This document shows positions 52,801 to 58,624 of a DNA stretch of 64,000 nt, piece after piece. Made by a program: the position numbers and the translations under genes. Source of the stretch: Lytechinus pictus (lineage: Eukaryota; Echinodermata; Echinoidea; Temnopleuroida; Toxopneustidae); NCBI RefSeq assembly GCF_037042905.1, contig NC_087252.1, positions 27,387,994 through 27,451,993 on the forward strand, read 5' to 3'. Every line of letters begins with the position of its first letter. Within the stretch, counting starts at the first letter, position 1. Below the pieces are notes generated by a model, which had not been told where the DNA came from, made no database searches, and saw nothing but the letters and a program-made list of their open reading frames with translations.

Positions 52801-53690
52801 TGAGAAGCAAAGTGTCCGAAATGAGATTAACAAATGCAATATAACAAAAGAATCAAGGGCCCGAGATATGACCTCATGAATACATAATTAGCACCATTGA
52901 AGTCAGTGTATTATTGGCCTGGTTCTAAATTGATGACGTCACATTTCGGTACTGTATTACTGAGATAATTTCGCAATATGTTCCACCGTGTTAGCACACT
53001 GTGAACATAATGTGGGACACTGTTATTTCCCGTATGATGCAATCCTGGGCCCAGTCTTACAAAGAGTAACGATCGATCCAATCAGTCGTAACTCTATGGA
53101 AATCCATCAGTGTCATAATTTTCCATACAGGAATTCAAAATGTCTTTTGTAAACAAAGGAGAACACACCAAATTGTCAAGAAATCAATGAATTTATGGAT
53201 ATACATTCAATATCTAGAATTTGTTTTGAACAAACATGCATTTTGTATGTTGACTTTGCTGTCCATCCATAGTTGCGTTGATCGGATCAATCACAAGTTT
53301 ATGGAAATCCATCAATGTCATAATTTTTCTTCAGGAAATTTGCTCTATTTCCTTTGAAAACAAAGAGAAGCATACTGAATTGTCAAGAAAACAGTGAATG
53401 TATTGAATATACATAATTTCTAGAAAATATTTTGAACAAACATGTAATTTTAGATGTTGACTTTGCTGGCTTTCCATAGTTTCGATATTTCAGATGGGCC
53501 CCTGGGATCTCTATACTCACGCCGCCTTGGCCGCATCCATCATCTCATCCCGCAGTGCATATTTCAACTCTTTGATGAACTCGCCATCGTCATCCTTCTT
53601 AATACATTCTAAGACTCGAGGAAGATAGTCGTTCAGTTTCGATGGATTCTTCTCGATGAATTCCCTCAGTTCCTCCGGATTTTCCGCCAT
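25682..53690 (-). CDS. HEAT/ARM-like, coiled-coil, Death, TIR, TIR, CaaX protein (multi-exon)
   Basis: Eighteen exons on the minus strand join with matching phases into one frame of 1,129 codons plus stop (1,148 with the optional exon at 48231-48287). Residues 1-550 are helical and HEAT/ARM-like, with some wording close to the Melted/VEPH1 N-terminus. Residues 550-627 form an acidic coiled coil, 640-710 a Death domain, about 736-870 TIR1 and 928-1060 TIR2. A Ser/Thr/Pro-rich tail ends in KKSSTCLLL, a CaaX-type prenylation signal. Death and TIR domains mediate assembly of MyD88/SARM-like signalling complexes, and some TIRs cleave NAD. The SARM1-type catalytic Glu is not obvious in either TIR here. 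The start ATG (53690) has A at -3 and G at +4. There is no signal peptide or membrane helix, so it is cytosolic or lipid-anchored. The least certain joins are the weak donor of exon 8 and the last exon beyond a 10.9 kb intron. Confidence 0.75.
26418..28640. repeat. Left X-box array
   Basis: Tandem units of about 390 bp, each with two to three versions of the palindrome GTTGCCATGGCAAC. Exact copies lie at 26418, 26581 and 26968. One- or two-base variants lie at 26732, 27127, 27320, 27373, 27515, 27754, 27904 and 28150. Units also share GACAGGTGGAAA and TTCATTTCCCCTAA-type blocks. Confidence 0.85.
28641..29565. other. Left-arm-only segment of the giant foldback
   Basis: This stretch has no counterpart in the right arm, where the X-box units pass directly into the CCAAGATGG units near 34000. 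AT-rich and non-coding; either an insertion in the left arm or a deletion from the right. Confidence 0.5.
29566..30578. repeat. CCAAGATGGCTTCC array, left part
   Basis: Units of about 170-180 bp, each with an AAGATGGCTTCCAAAA block (near 29614, 29780, 29947, 30117, 30297, 30556), GTTACTTAAAA.TGG, TATGATTTTGGTGTCTAAAC and TTAGGACAAGTTAC. It continues after the nested element at 32573. Confidence 0.8.
30587..32564. mobile_element. Nested 1.98 kb foldback element with 8 bp target duplication
   Basis: GTCTAAAT flanks both sides (30579-30586 and 32565-32572). The ends start GGC..TTATAATCACTCGCG and carry two to three subterminal GTAATCACTCGCG copies. The arms (about 470 bp) are nearly identical, including a GC-rich block with GGCGGCCGGACCCGGCCGCG. 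The core is AT-rich. An identical 64-codon frame in both arms (30858-31052 minus, 32095-32289 plus) only reflects arm identity. An 8 bp duplication fits hAT, Mutator-like or Merlin-type transposition. Confidence 0.85.
31075..32070. repeat. AT-rich core made of TTATTTATAAATAA palindromes
   Basis: Over 25 copies of the self-complementary word ATTATTTATAAATAAT (with variants) separated by short spacers such as GAAAAACAA, arranged symmetrically about 31574. It would extrude cruciforms readily. Non-coding. Confidence 0.85.
32573..34000. repeat. CCAAGATGGCTTCC array, right part with polarity switch
   Basis: Units at about 32730 and 32890 keep the plus orientation (AAGATGGCTT). From about 33060 they appear inverted (GGAAGCCATCTTGGAT near 33390 and 33715, variants near 33210, 33570, 33890). 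The switch near 33000 is the true symmetry point of the older palindrome. Confidence 0.8.
34021..35516. repeat. Right X-box array
   Basis: Inverted counterpart of the left array. Exact GTTGCCATGGCAAC occurs at 34954 and 35503, with near copies at 34021, 34170, 34400, 34549, 34788, 35189 and 35340. Confidence 0.85.
35697..36279. mobile_element. Foldback MITE flanked by TTAA
   Basis: AGGAGAATGAAAC..GTTTCATTCTCCT ends with arms of about 190 bp (shared: GAGCATTTGAAT, GAGATCACTAATGC, CTCCCATTGGCAATGCGACC, AAGATCTATGATGTCACA). Flanked by TTAA at 35693-35696 and 36280-36283, the target of piggyBac/Kolobok-type elements. Non-coding. Confidence 0.85.
36300..36660. repeat. Degenerate ATT/ATC trinucleotide repeat
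   Basis: Imperfect TTATTACTATC/ATCATTATTACC repeats in the last intron, just downstream of exon 17. No exon is seen. Confidence 0.6.
36670..36991 (-). CDS. Exon 17 of the Death/TIR gene (TIR2, C-terminal part, and tail)
   Basis: 322 bp; acceptor GCCGCAG|, donor AAAG|GTAAGT. Encodes VVISCVTPKYALSANCRREV, RKPIIPLLLEEMVWPPEGPM and TFTQLLYIDF, then a hydrophilic tail ending ATSPKSK. Phase 1 at the end. The frame stays open past the donor for only about 20 codons. Confidence 0.85.
37095..37126. repeat. Adjacent poly-T and poly-G runs
   Basis: About 20 T followed at once by about 12 G in the intron between exons 16 and 17. Confidence 0.85.
37531..37707 (-). CDS. Exon 16 of the Death/TIR gene (TIR2, N-terminal part)
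   Basis: 177 bp, phase 0-0; acceptor ACTCCAG|, donor AAG|GTATTA. Contains VFISYQWGKQPEIKRLFSRL and YHCWLDINQMGGGDPLYSK. The second TIR copy is clearly homologous to TIR1, but the following intron falls about 20 residues earlier than the one that splits TIR1. Confidence 0.9.
37708..39678. other. Intron between exons 15 and 16
   Basis: Nearly 2 kb of AT-rich intronic sequence. No exon with consistent splice sites, and no clear repeat boundary. Confidence 0.5.
39679..39785 (-). CDS. Exon 15 of the Death/TIR gene (inter-TIR linker)
   Basis: 107 bp; acceptor ACTCCAG|, donor ACG|GTGAGC. Encodes a hydrophilic 36-residue linker (EYRDWIPQVEDTPLTVKKV and onward). Phase 0 at the end. Confidence 0.75.
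40211..40442 (-). CDS. Exon 14 of the Death/TIR gene (TIR1, C-terminal part)
   Basis: 232 bp; acceptor GTTAAG|, donor G|GTAAGA. Encodes LLNKPIIPVLIDQTRWPPEG and AMSMLFAQLLYIQF, the second half of the TIR fold, then a charged segment. Phase 1 at the end. Confidence 0.9.
40638..40900 (-). CDS. Exon 13 of the Death/TIR gene (TIR1, N-terminal part)
   Basis: 263 bp; acceptor TCACAG|, donor GAG|GTAAGC. Contains TIR box 1 (VFLSYQWDHQPEV), GFPCWMDIGQMGGGDQLFAK (BB-loop region) and SSKVVLCMVTEKYSNSENC. Phase 0 at the end. Confidence 0.92.
41477..41750 (-). CDS. Exon 12 of the Death/TIR gene (Death domain)
   Basis: 274 bp; acceptor TTCCACAG|, donor CAG|GTTTGC. Encodes a Death-domain signature: HDWRFLAVRLGYSGEDIRNW, then SPDPTMAILAEWYTTHKSSD and AILSALEDMGRTDAAEII (W near helix 1-2, L-A-x-x-L-G-x-S, I-x-x-W). 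Ends phase 1. Death domains nucleate helical signalling assemblies. Confidence 0.9.
42543..42774 (-). CDS. Exon 11 of the Death/TIR gene (coiled coil)
   Basis: 232 bp; acceptor AATTCTAG|, donor AAG|GTGAAA. Starts LLVLSEDVAEQREDIDNLDN and runs for about 70 residues in a heptad pattern rich in D/E/V/I, without Pro and with a single Gly, so a coiled coil and probable oligomerisation segment. Ends phase 0. Confidence 0.85.
43290..43600. mobile_element. MITE, GGCCCGTATTCTGAAG family (short form)
   Basis: The ends GGCCCGTATTCTGAAGCCGG and CTGACTTCAGAATACGGGCC are inverted. Inner words GTTGTGGTTTAAGTATGG and CCCATAATTTTAGCACAGA recur in the long form at 19261-20284. It sits in intron 10 of the Death/TIR gene. 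Confidence 0.8.
43675..43892 (-). CDS. Exon 10 of the Death/TIR gene (HEAT/ARM-like)
   Basis: 218 bp; acceptor TTTCAG|, donor AAG|GTAATG. Encodes KEAARCLKILFTKLKSIDAM, VVLMEVKRVARDHKECLAV and DLVQDLINFLEG. Phase 2 at the end. Confidence 0.85.
44278..44487 (-). CDS. Exon 9 of the Death/TIR gene (HEAT/ARM-like)
   Basis: 210 bp, phase 0 at both ends; acceptor GTCCTAG|, donor GAG|GTATGG. Encodes VLVPHIDLMFEDVCNASLV through CRVIASVGRLNE. Helical repeat pattern; together with exon 10 it reads like the Melted/VEPH1 segment. Confidence 0.85.
44799..45185 (+). repeat. Internal ~168 bp tandem repeat of the transposon
   Basis: CTTTAGTCTCTACAATCAAC and CAGCAATGCCAAGA recur three times (from about 44812, 44981 and 45149), about 168 bp apart. 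The third copy contains the transposase start codon, so the 5' coding edge was triplicated. Confidence 0.85.
45186..46212 (+). pseudogene. Tc1-type transposase, one frameshift
   Basis: Starts MPRHHLSETDVARALGMLEA with a helix-turn-helix (LSQRRVARMMGVSHSVISRA), an AT-hook-like GRP (RPRSGRPVS) and a second HTH (STQTIRNRLHRANM). The DDE catalytic domain has the first Asp in FTDESRF, the second in FMDDNARAH and the Glu in SPDLNPIEHVWD. The last two are separated by 34 residues, giving DD34E, the Tc1 signature. The frame breaks near 45770: DMVW is followed in one frame by RHHL, while GGITYANRTRLYVV continues in another, as expected from loss of two bases. Otherwise full length (about 340 residues). 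One lesion only, so inactivation is recent. Confidence 0.9.
46473..47157. other. Rest of intron 8
   Basis: AT-rich, with a short ATT/ATC repeat near 46960-47020. No exon seen. Confidence 0.5.
47170..47315 (-). CDS. Exon 8 of the Death/TIR gene (weak donor)
   Basis: 146 bp; acceptor CGAAACAG|, donor AAG|GTGCCT. Encodes ALNSFFRFNPEVVLSRIDRI through MLLDDVSKQKPK. The donor is weak (C at +4 and +5). If it is not used the frame reads three more codons and stops at TAG (47158-47160), giving a ~410-residue HEAT-only product. Phase 0, matching exon 9. Confidence 0.7.
47703..47907 (-). CDS. Exon 7 of the Death/TIR gene
   Basis: 205 bp; acceptor TCCTCAG|, donor GGTT|GTGAGT. Encodes KKDKVKAYQDLMPFVVKLL, then LEQVAANAIGQSEIYDNGEL. 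Phase 1 at the end. HEAT/ARM-like. Confidence 0.8.
48011..48626. repeat. Inverted repeat pair flanking the cassette exon
   Basis: The left arm (48011-48170: TAAACTGGGTTTCAAAC, ACTTCACAAGC.CACTACAC, GGCTGTAGCCCC) and right arm (about 48465-48626, its inverse, ending ACCCAGTTTA) are ~85% alike by eye. The unique middle contains the optional exon. Either one foldback with captured sequence or two oppositely oriented MITEs. Confidence 0.75.
48231..48287 (-). CDS. Candidate cassette exon (19 codons)
   Basis: 57 bp between CTTCTTAG| and CTG|GTAAGTTT, open in the frame set by its neighbours and phase 0 on both sides. It can be included (FLRHSIKHAGGHIVNFNIL) or skipped without changing the frame. 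It lies between the two inverted repeat arms at 48011-48626. Not needed for the model. Confidence 0.45.
49076..49234. mobile_element. Palindromic MITE, CCGTTTCATAAAGGACTT type
   Basis: An almost perfect 159 bp hairpin: CGTTTCATAAAGGACTT..CAACTGTTGTAACTTTG, GGCAACTACCATGGTAAC, a loop with TTGATTTTGATTGGCTG, then the inverse. In intron 6 of the Death/TIR gene. Confidence 0.9.
49416..49551 (-). CDS. Exon 6 of the Death/TIR gene
   Basis: 136 bp; acceptor ACTTCAG|, donor AAG|GTAATA. Encodes KSSQEPLKKIMQYCIEQEL and GNILRKIVSGFIIK. Phase 0 at the end. Confidence 0.8.
50075..50679. mobile_element. Foldback MITE, AGGTCAAGTCCACCCC family
   Basis: The ends AGGTCAAGTCCACCCC and GGAGTGGACTTGTCCT are inverted. 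Shared inner words are GATGTAAAATAAGAAAGTT, GTTTCGCTTA and AAATAGTGAGTGAGTGA. Flanked by TTAA on the left and TGAA on the right. Sister of the copy at 62808-63410. In intron 5. Confidence 0.85.
50816..50955 (-). CDS. Exon 5 of the Death/TIR gene
   Basis: 140 bp; acceptor TCTTCAG|, donor GG|GTAAGT. Encodes GTEKQIPGVFEAFCTWLRR through YLANGVIDWDILENA. Phase 2 at the end. Confidence 0.8.
51122..51251 (-). CDS. Exon 4 of the Death/TIR gene (HEAT/ARM-like helices)
   Basis: 130 bp; acceptor CTTTCAG|, donor GAG|GTAAGA. Encodes RDKVLKKVAGSFLTLLKACL and VVVALGIVETTEMTWE, the amphipathic pattern of HEAT/ARM helices. Phase 0 at the end. Confidence 0.8.
51252..51907. other. Intron 3, unassigned
   Basis: Contains a purine-rich stretch (51640-51830) with GGGAAGGAGAGAGGGGGG. 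An open frame runs through it, but it lacks splice sites and protein-like composition, so I do not call it. Confidence 0.4.
51908..52080 (-). CDS. Exon 3 of the Death/TIR gene
   Basis: 173 bp; acceptor TCTAG|, donor CAG|GTGAGA. Begins GHEGAIERILQDFAQPIPW and ends ..IEEMIEAF plus AG (phase 2). Confidence 0.8.
52480..52600 (-). CDS. Exon 2 of the Death/TIR gene
   Basis: 121 bp; acceptor TTTTTAG|, donor AAG|GTATTA. Encodes KNKHEQMMADICVECMKKK and onward to NVIKWK. Ends in phase 0. Confidence 0.8.
53050..53500. repeat. GGGCCCAGTCTTACAAAGAG repeat, internally duplicated
   Basis: CCCAGTCTTACAAAGAGTAA at the left is followed by two ~205 bp copies, each with TATGGAAATCCATCA.TGTC, AATTGTCAAGAAA and ATGTTGACTTTGCTG (53095-53265 and 53298-53475). 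The right end is GATGGGCCCCTGGG. A DNA element remnant in intron 1. Confidence 0.65.
53521..53690 (-). CDS. Exon 1 of the Death/TIR gene (start codon)
   Basis: 170 bp opening with MAENPEELREFIEKNPSKL and ending ..MMDAAKAA. Donor GC|GTGAGT, phase 2. ATG context is AACATGG. Helical, charged, no signal peptide. Confidence 0.8.
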
Positions 53691-54340
53691 GTTTGTTGAT
53701 AATCACGAAAATAGGTTTGTTATAGGGCGATCACTAGCTCTGTAAAATGATAAACAGTGATTCTTGTATTTGAAGATCCTTTTGTAAAAAAAAAGTACAT
53801 TTCTTACAGGTTTTCTGACAGTTCATGTACGAGCATTAATGACATCTGCCCGCCCCCCCCCCCCAAAAAAAAAAGGGTTTACTACCGAAATACGACCGGT
53901 TACAGATTTCTTTCGTCAGTTTATAGACATATTTTTATTTCAACCGTCAGGGAAATTACTAGCCTTTTTTTGTATTAATTGATATATGCCAATATGGGCG
54001 AATGAACTATGGCTAAAACATGTATATAATTTATATTCAGATGCCTGGTTTGATGTGGCGTGGCAACGTCCATACACGAGCGACTTGTTGCTATTCAGTA
54101 GATATGTGTGATAAAGATCAAATTCATTTAGTTCGTTTACTCATGTCATCGCTGAATAGAAATGACTGACGTCTATTGATTCTGCATACGTGCCCTGCGA
54201 AATATTGACGTGTTACCATGGAGATGGACGTGACGCTTTCAGCTTTCTGGATTTACCTGATATATTAACCTCGCCAGGGGGTTAGGGGCACTCCGCCGAG
54301 TCCACCCCTGCCCCCTCCACTATCCCCTCAGATCGATATA
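53691..54340 (-). promoter_or_regulatory. Presumed promoter region of the Death/TIR gene
   Basis: The 650 bp upstream of the start codon contain no exon. GTTACCATGGAGAT (54214-54227) is an X-box-like half-palindrome. No TATA box is evident. Assigned only from position. Confidence 0.25.
53840..53876. repeat. Poly-C / poly-A junction
   Basis: CCCGCC then about 12 C and about 10 A, 160 bp upstream of the Death/TIR gene start codon. Confidence 0.8.
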
Positions 54341-54394
54341 TTGAATAAATAAAAACAGGAGCATCATGGTATAATGCATCTGTTCAATGAAGCA

Positions 54395-54509
54395 TATATA
54401 TATATAATATAATCTTTTGAGTTGGCCTCATCACAATACGTTTCATACTCACACCTCAAGAGCGTTTGGTACAAGTAAACTTGTCATCACATTATATATA
54501 ATATAATAT

Positions 54510-54545
<36 letters not shown>

Positions 54546-54550
54546 ATATA
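54395..54550. repeat. AT microsatellites
   Basis: Interrupted (TA)n runs at about 54395-54410 and 54493-54549. Confidence 0.9.
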
Positions 54551-54633
54551 AATGTGTGAAGTTATACATGTACAACAGCTTTGGCAACTCTTTTATTTAA
54601 ATATTGTAAAGAAATTAATGAATAGAACAATGG

Positions 54634-54955
54634 TAGGCGTAGCTTAAATCAAGGTTCCCCAGAGCTATCTACCCTTTGGAAAAATTGGTGATGCCGAAAA
54701 AATGTATCTGCCGGGAATCGACCCCGGGCCCCCAGCTTTGAACGCCGGTGCCTTAACCACTAGACCACAGAGACGGGTTAATGGCTAGGGCGACCCCGAT
54801 CCGATTGACCGTCAGATAGACAGATTTTCGACACTATACCAATTATAATTTCCTTTGTCGGGTGAAGGTGGGTTTTGAACAATGACAAGCCGCCATGCCT
54901 CAGCTGGATCAAAGCTATTGCTTTGATACAGTACACGTATGGGGGAAAGTATACA
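54634..54955 (-). mobile_element. tRNA-derived SINE
   Basis: The segment between the two direct repeats contains a complete tRNA-like head (54704-54774, minus) followed by unrelated sequence including the AAAAATTTTTCCAAAGGG-like stretch on the minus strand. Confidence 0.6.
54704..54774 (-). tRNA. tRNA-like head of a SINE, anticodon UCA
   Basis: 71 nt on the minus strand folds as a cloverleaf: acceptor GTCTCTG/CAGATAC (one mismatch), D-arm with A-box TGGTCTAGTGG, anticodon stem CCGGC/GCTGG with loop GTTCAAA (anticodon TCA), and T-arm CCGGG-GTCGATT-CCCGG (B-box GGTCGATTCCC). Both pol III internal promoter boxes are intact. The UCA anticodon, lack of a long variable arm and dispersed-repeat context argue for a SINE head, not a working tRNA. 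Confidence 0.6.
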
Positions 54956-55037
54956 AATGTGTAAAGTTATACATGTACAACAGCATTGGCAACTCTTTTT
55001 ATTCAAATATTGTAAACAAATGGATGAAGAGAACAAT

Positions 55038-55040
<3 letters not shown>

Positions 55041-55122
<82 letters not shown>
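55041..55122. repeat. (AT)n microsatellite, about 41 units
   Basis: Uninterrupted AT dinucleotides. The truncated reverse transcriptase starts right after it. Confidence 0.95.
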
Positions 55123-55125
<3 letters not shown>

Positions 55126-55929
55126 CAAGATGATTTTGATTCAATAAGTAAATGGCTAGACTTAAATAATATGCATTTACACCCGCAGAAAACAAAAGCC
55201 ATGGTATTTGGTCAAAAGAAAAAGTTGAGGGGTGCTCATTTGTCAGTGAAATTCAGGAACATACAATTAGAAAATGTAAAAAAGATTAAATACTTAGGTG
55301 TCATGCTTGATCCGGGCTTGACTTGGTGCGAACATATTACTAATATCGTTTGTAGAATATCTCGGGCAATAGGTTGTGTAAGGCGGATTAAGCACTTTCT
55401 GTCCTTTGATATTATGAAGAAGCTGTACTTTTCTATGATTTTACCTTACATTTATTACTGTATTACATCTTGGGGAAGCAGTGCAAAAATACATTTAGAT
55501 AAGATACAAAAACTTCAAAATAAATATGCCAGAATGCTTTTGAAAAAAGATTATAATACATCACAAATTTCTTTGTTGCAGTCACTGAAGTGGCAATCAG
55601 TAGATCAGCGTATAAAATATCAGTATTGTGTTCTTGTATATAAAATAATGAATGATTTAGTTCCAAATCATTTAAAACCTTTAGTATGTAAACGGCCCGT
55701 GAAATACAGGACACGGCATTCTTTACGATGCCCCCTTCAGCTTCCCAAAGCTAGAATTGAACATAAAAGAAAATCTTTCGCATATGTCGGACCCAAATTA
55801 TTTAATGCACTTCCTTCAAATTTACAAGTTTGTACCTCCTTGTTAGTTTTTAATTATGCAAAGCCTTTCATACGAATTGATAAAGAGCGAAATGATATTC
55901 CATTGATTTACAATGCTATGTATGTTTAA
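55123..55929 (+). pseudogene. Reverse transcriptase C-terminal fragment (no catalytic box)
   Basis: An uninterrupted 268-codon frame: DDFDSISKWLDLNNMHLHPQ, KTKAMVFG, KIKYLGVMLDPGLTWCEHI, LPYIYYCITSWGSS and GPKLFNALPSNL, the post-palm part of a jockey/CR1-like ORF2. The YADD box and everything upstream are missing. An upstream reading through the AT repeat is not coding. Confidence 0.85.
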
Positions 55930-56145
55930 ATTGTCACTTCCCACTCTATATTTTGCTGTTAATTGTTTCTGATGTTAGATATTTTGTATTTTGTATTTTT
56001 GATGTTGTTTGTTGTTGTTGTTCATAGTTATCTTGACATGTATTTTAAACTGCAGGGCGCCTTTGTAAAGCAGTTTTAAGAACTGAACAGGCCTACCCTG
56101 CAGTATAAAATAAATAAAACAAAATAAATAAATAAATATATATAT
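55123..56145 (+). mobile_element. 5'-truncated non-LTR retrotransposon
   Basis: Starts inside the RT thumb directly after the AT microsatellite and ends with a ~200 bp 3' UTR plus an AAATAAATAAATAAATA tail (56107-56140) that runs into another TA repeat. Confidence 0.85.
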
Positions 56146-56149
56146 ATAT

Positions 56150-58403
56150 GGGTGATTCCATACGTGTCGTACGGGACATTTAGAGAACATTTGACATTTT
56201 TCGACAAGAAAAACAAAAAATATTCCAGTAAATAAAAGGTGATCATCAAGTACTACCAGAGTGTTAGGAAAACCAAGACTTAATATGACTTGAATTCACA
56301 TCCTGTATAATACAGATTTAAAATAGTAATGTGTCGTACGGAACGCAGAAAAGGTGGCTTTTTTGGAAACCTCAAGTTTGTACTCTAAAGTCTGTGAGTT
56401 GGACAGATAATTTTCATAAAAGCTGGACTCAAATTGATATTCAATTACCCCAAAACAAACACCTATATGAAAGAAAGCAAAATAAACATTCATGAATGAA
56501 TAAAGCAAATTATAATTTTCGTGAACATTGTGTCGTACGGGACACTCAAAATCTGTCGTACGGACATCTCTAAATGGACGCCAAACTTTCTTACTTTATG
56601 TATCTTTGACTTCTTCAATAACTTAACTTGGCTGGTGACAATGATAGTCCTATCAAACTAAAGACATTCATTATGTTAGAAACCGCTATTGGCTTAATAT
56701 TTCTGTCAATATATCATAAACAAAATACTGTGTCGTACGGGACACTTGTGTGTCGTACGGGACACTTGTGTGTCGTACGGGACACCTGTGTGTTGTACAG
56801 GCAATTGCGTGTTGTACTGGAGAGCCTGTATAAAACAATAAACTTTTTATCAATCAGAAAGGGAGCAGTGCCCCTAAATTCTTCCTTTTTAATGAAAAAC
56901 CTTAAGTATAGTCATTCAGGACAATATAATTAAGTAACCTCATTCTATCCATTATATATATATATATACAACTGGGAGCAATATATCATCATTTTTTCAT
57001 GATGGGAAATGTACAATGGTTCACAGCATTTTTAAGAGCTTAAAAAATCGAGGTTTTGTATGAAGTTAAATTTCAGTGAATTAAGTGATGATTTCCAATA
57101 CACTTTTTAAACAATGAATGAATGAAACTGTGTTTGTGTAAATTATGGGGCTAAAATGTTATGATTTTTCATATAAAATGTATATATATGATATAATTTA
57201 TGTCACAACTGTCACTTGTAATTCCACAAAATGTTTTTTTCTAAAGAAATGCGGTTTTACTTTTTTTAACTTTTCTGCATTTCATGAAACCATATGGTTT
57301 GTCTAATTTTCCAGTTTTTTTTTTTTTTACATGGTTTGTCTTATTTTCCAGATTTTTTTAACAACTTGAGAAAAGTAAGGAGTTTCAATACTGTATATAA
57401 ACAAATTAGTGATTATCAAGGTAGGTCCAAATAGATTACTGATATGTAAATATTTGTTTTCTTAAATCTAATAACAATTTCACAATAGCATGCAAGAGGA
57501 AATCATCTTCCATGCTAGGGTGAATTAATTATAAAGGGTTTCTTTTCATGCTCAATGACAAAGAAATTAACCAGCTCTGACCAGTGATAATCCCCAGTTT
57601 AGCTGAAGGGATTCACAAAAGATTAGGCCTACATGAAGTCAATTAAAATGGTTAGAATCACCTATTTCATGTCCTATGGATATTAAAAAATACCTATTCA
57701 GTTTACTTAATGTCAAATCAATTACTTAAACTAAAATAGACCCTCTGTTTATAGTTTCTAAATCCAAATCCTGCAATGAAATCCAGTATAATTATTGTGT
57801 GTCGTATGGGACATGTCCCGTACGACACACATTGTGTCGTACGGGAAAACTTTTACTAGGACAATTATTGAAAATGAAGGGCAGTAATTAGATCCTTATA
57901 GGATAAATCGATCATGGGTCAAAGATAGAGAAACTGATATTGTAAGATTGCACCATCAAGAATAAAAATGTAGGAAAAAATTGCATTTTCATGTGTCGTA
58001 CGGGACATTGCCAAAAATAGGTTCAGAAAAATCAGGGCTGCCCCTATTATGGATCATGAAAATGTAGATATTATTTGGAATCATCAATGCTACATTATTC
58101 CTTTGACCTGCAATATTTTCAATCTTCTTGTGCTTTGCAAATAATGGTTTCAGGCAGTTTTTGTACTTGATTACTTAATCAGCAAAATTATTGAAAATTG
58201 AAAACTCCATTGTTTCCCCCCCCAAAAAAAAAAACTATATCTGACTTCACTTTTGGTTAAAACTCATAATTTTCATAAAATCTAGGTATCATAGTAAAAT
58301 ATTACACTACTAATGACTTATTGAAAGCATGTTGCAAATTTATGATATTTTTGAAGTTCTAGCATAGAGGTAGTACCTCCATGGTTCTAGTGTGGAATCG
58401 CCC
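56150..58403. mobile_element. 2.25 kb non-coding TIR element packed with TGTCGTACGGGACA
   Basis: The ends GGGTGATTCCA and TGGAATCGCCC are inverted and sit in TA microsatellites on both sides. The 14-mer TGTCGTACGGGACA occurs exactly at 56165, 56531, 56731, 56751, 56771 and 57994, and inverted at 57814. Close variants lie at 56332, 56554, 56791, 57800 and 57835. No frame longer than about 100 codons and no transposase motifs were found. Confidence 0.8.
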
Positions 58404-58420
58404 ATATATATATATATATA

Positions 58421-58595
58421 TAGTCTGCAAGCACAAACTCATATTTGACACTTCAATCAAGTCTAGAGTGAAGACTAGACTCCAAAGCCTCTGACTGTGA
58501 GAGCCAGCCACAGTACATAGTGAATCTAGTCTCACTACTTCAGACTCTGCATAGTATGCGAATTGCTAAAACTAAGGGTCTGAGCCTGCAGACTA
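58421..58595. mobile_element. Small MITE, TAGTCTGCAAGC ends
   Basis: TAGTCTGCAAGC and GCCTGCAGACTA are inverted, bounding 175 bp with several further AGTCTAG/CTAGACT words. TA microsatellites on both sides. Confidence 0.65.
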
Positions 58596-58624
58596 GCATA
58601 AATATATATATATATATACTTATG

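Larger units (their letters stand above)
54551..55040. repeat. 85 bp direct repeat flanking a SINE
   Basis: 54551-54633 and 54956-55040 share GTTATACATGTACAACAGC, TTGGCAACTCTTTT, CAAATATTGTAAA and GAACAATGGTA. The first copy follows an AT microsatellite, the second precedes one, so a microsatellite-adjacent block was duplicated around 54634-54955. Confidence 0.8.

Noticed and set aside
54704-54774. Functional selenocysteine or suppressor tRNA
   Set aside because: No extended acceptor/variable arm of tRNA-Sec, and it sits in a SINE context with a one-base acceptor mismatch.
54812-55202. Frames with long I-Y repeats
   Set aside because: Translation of the AT microsatellite; not coding.
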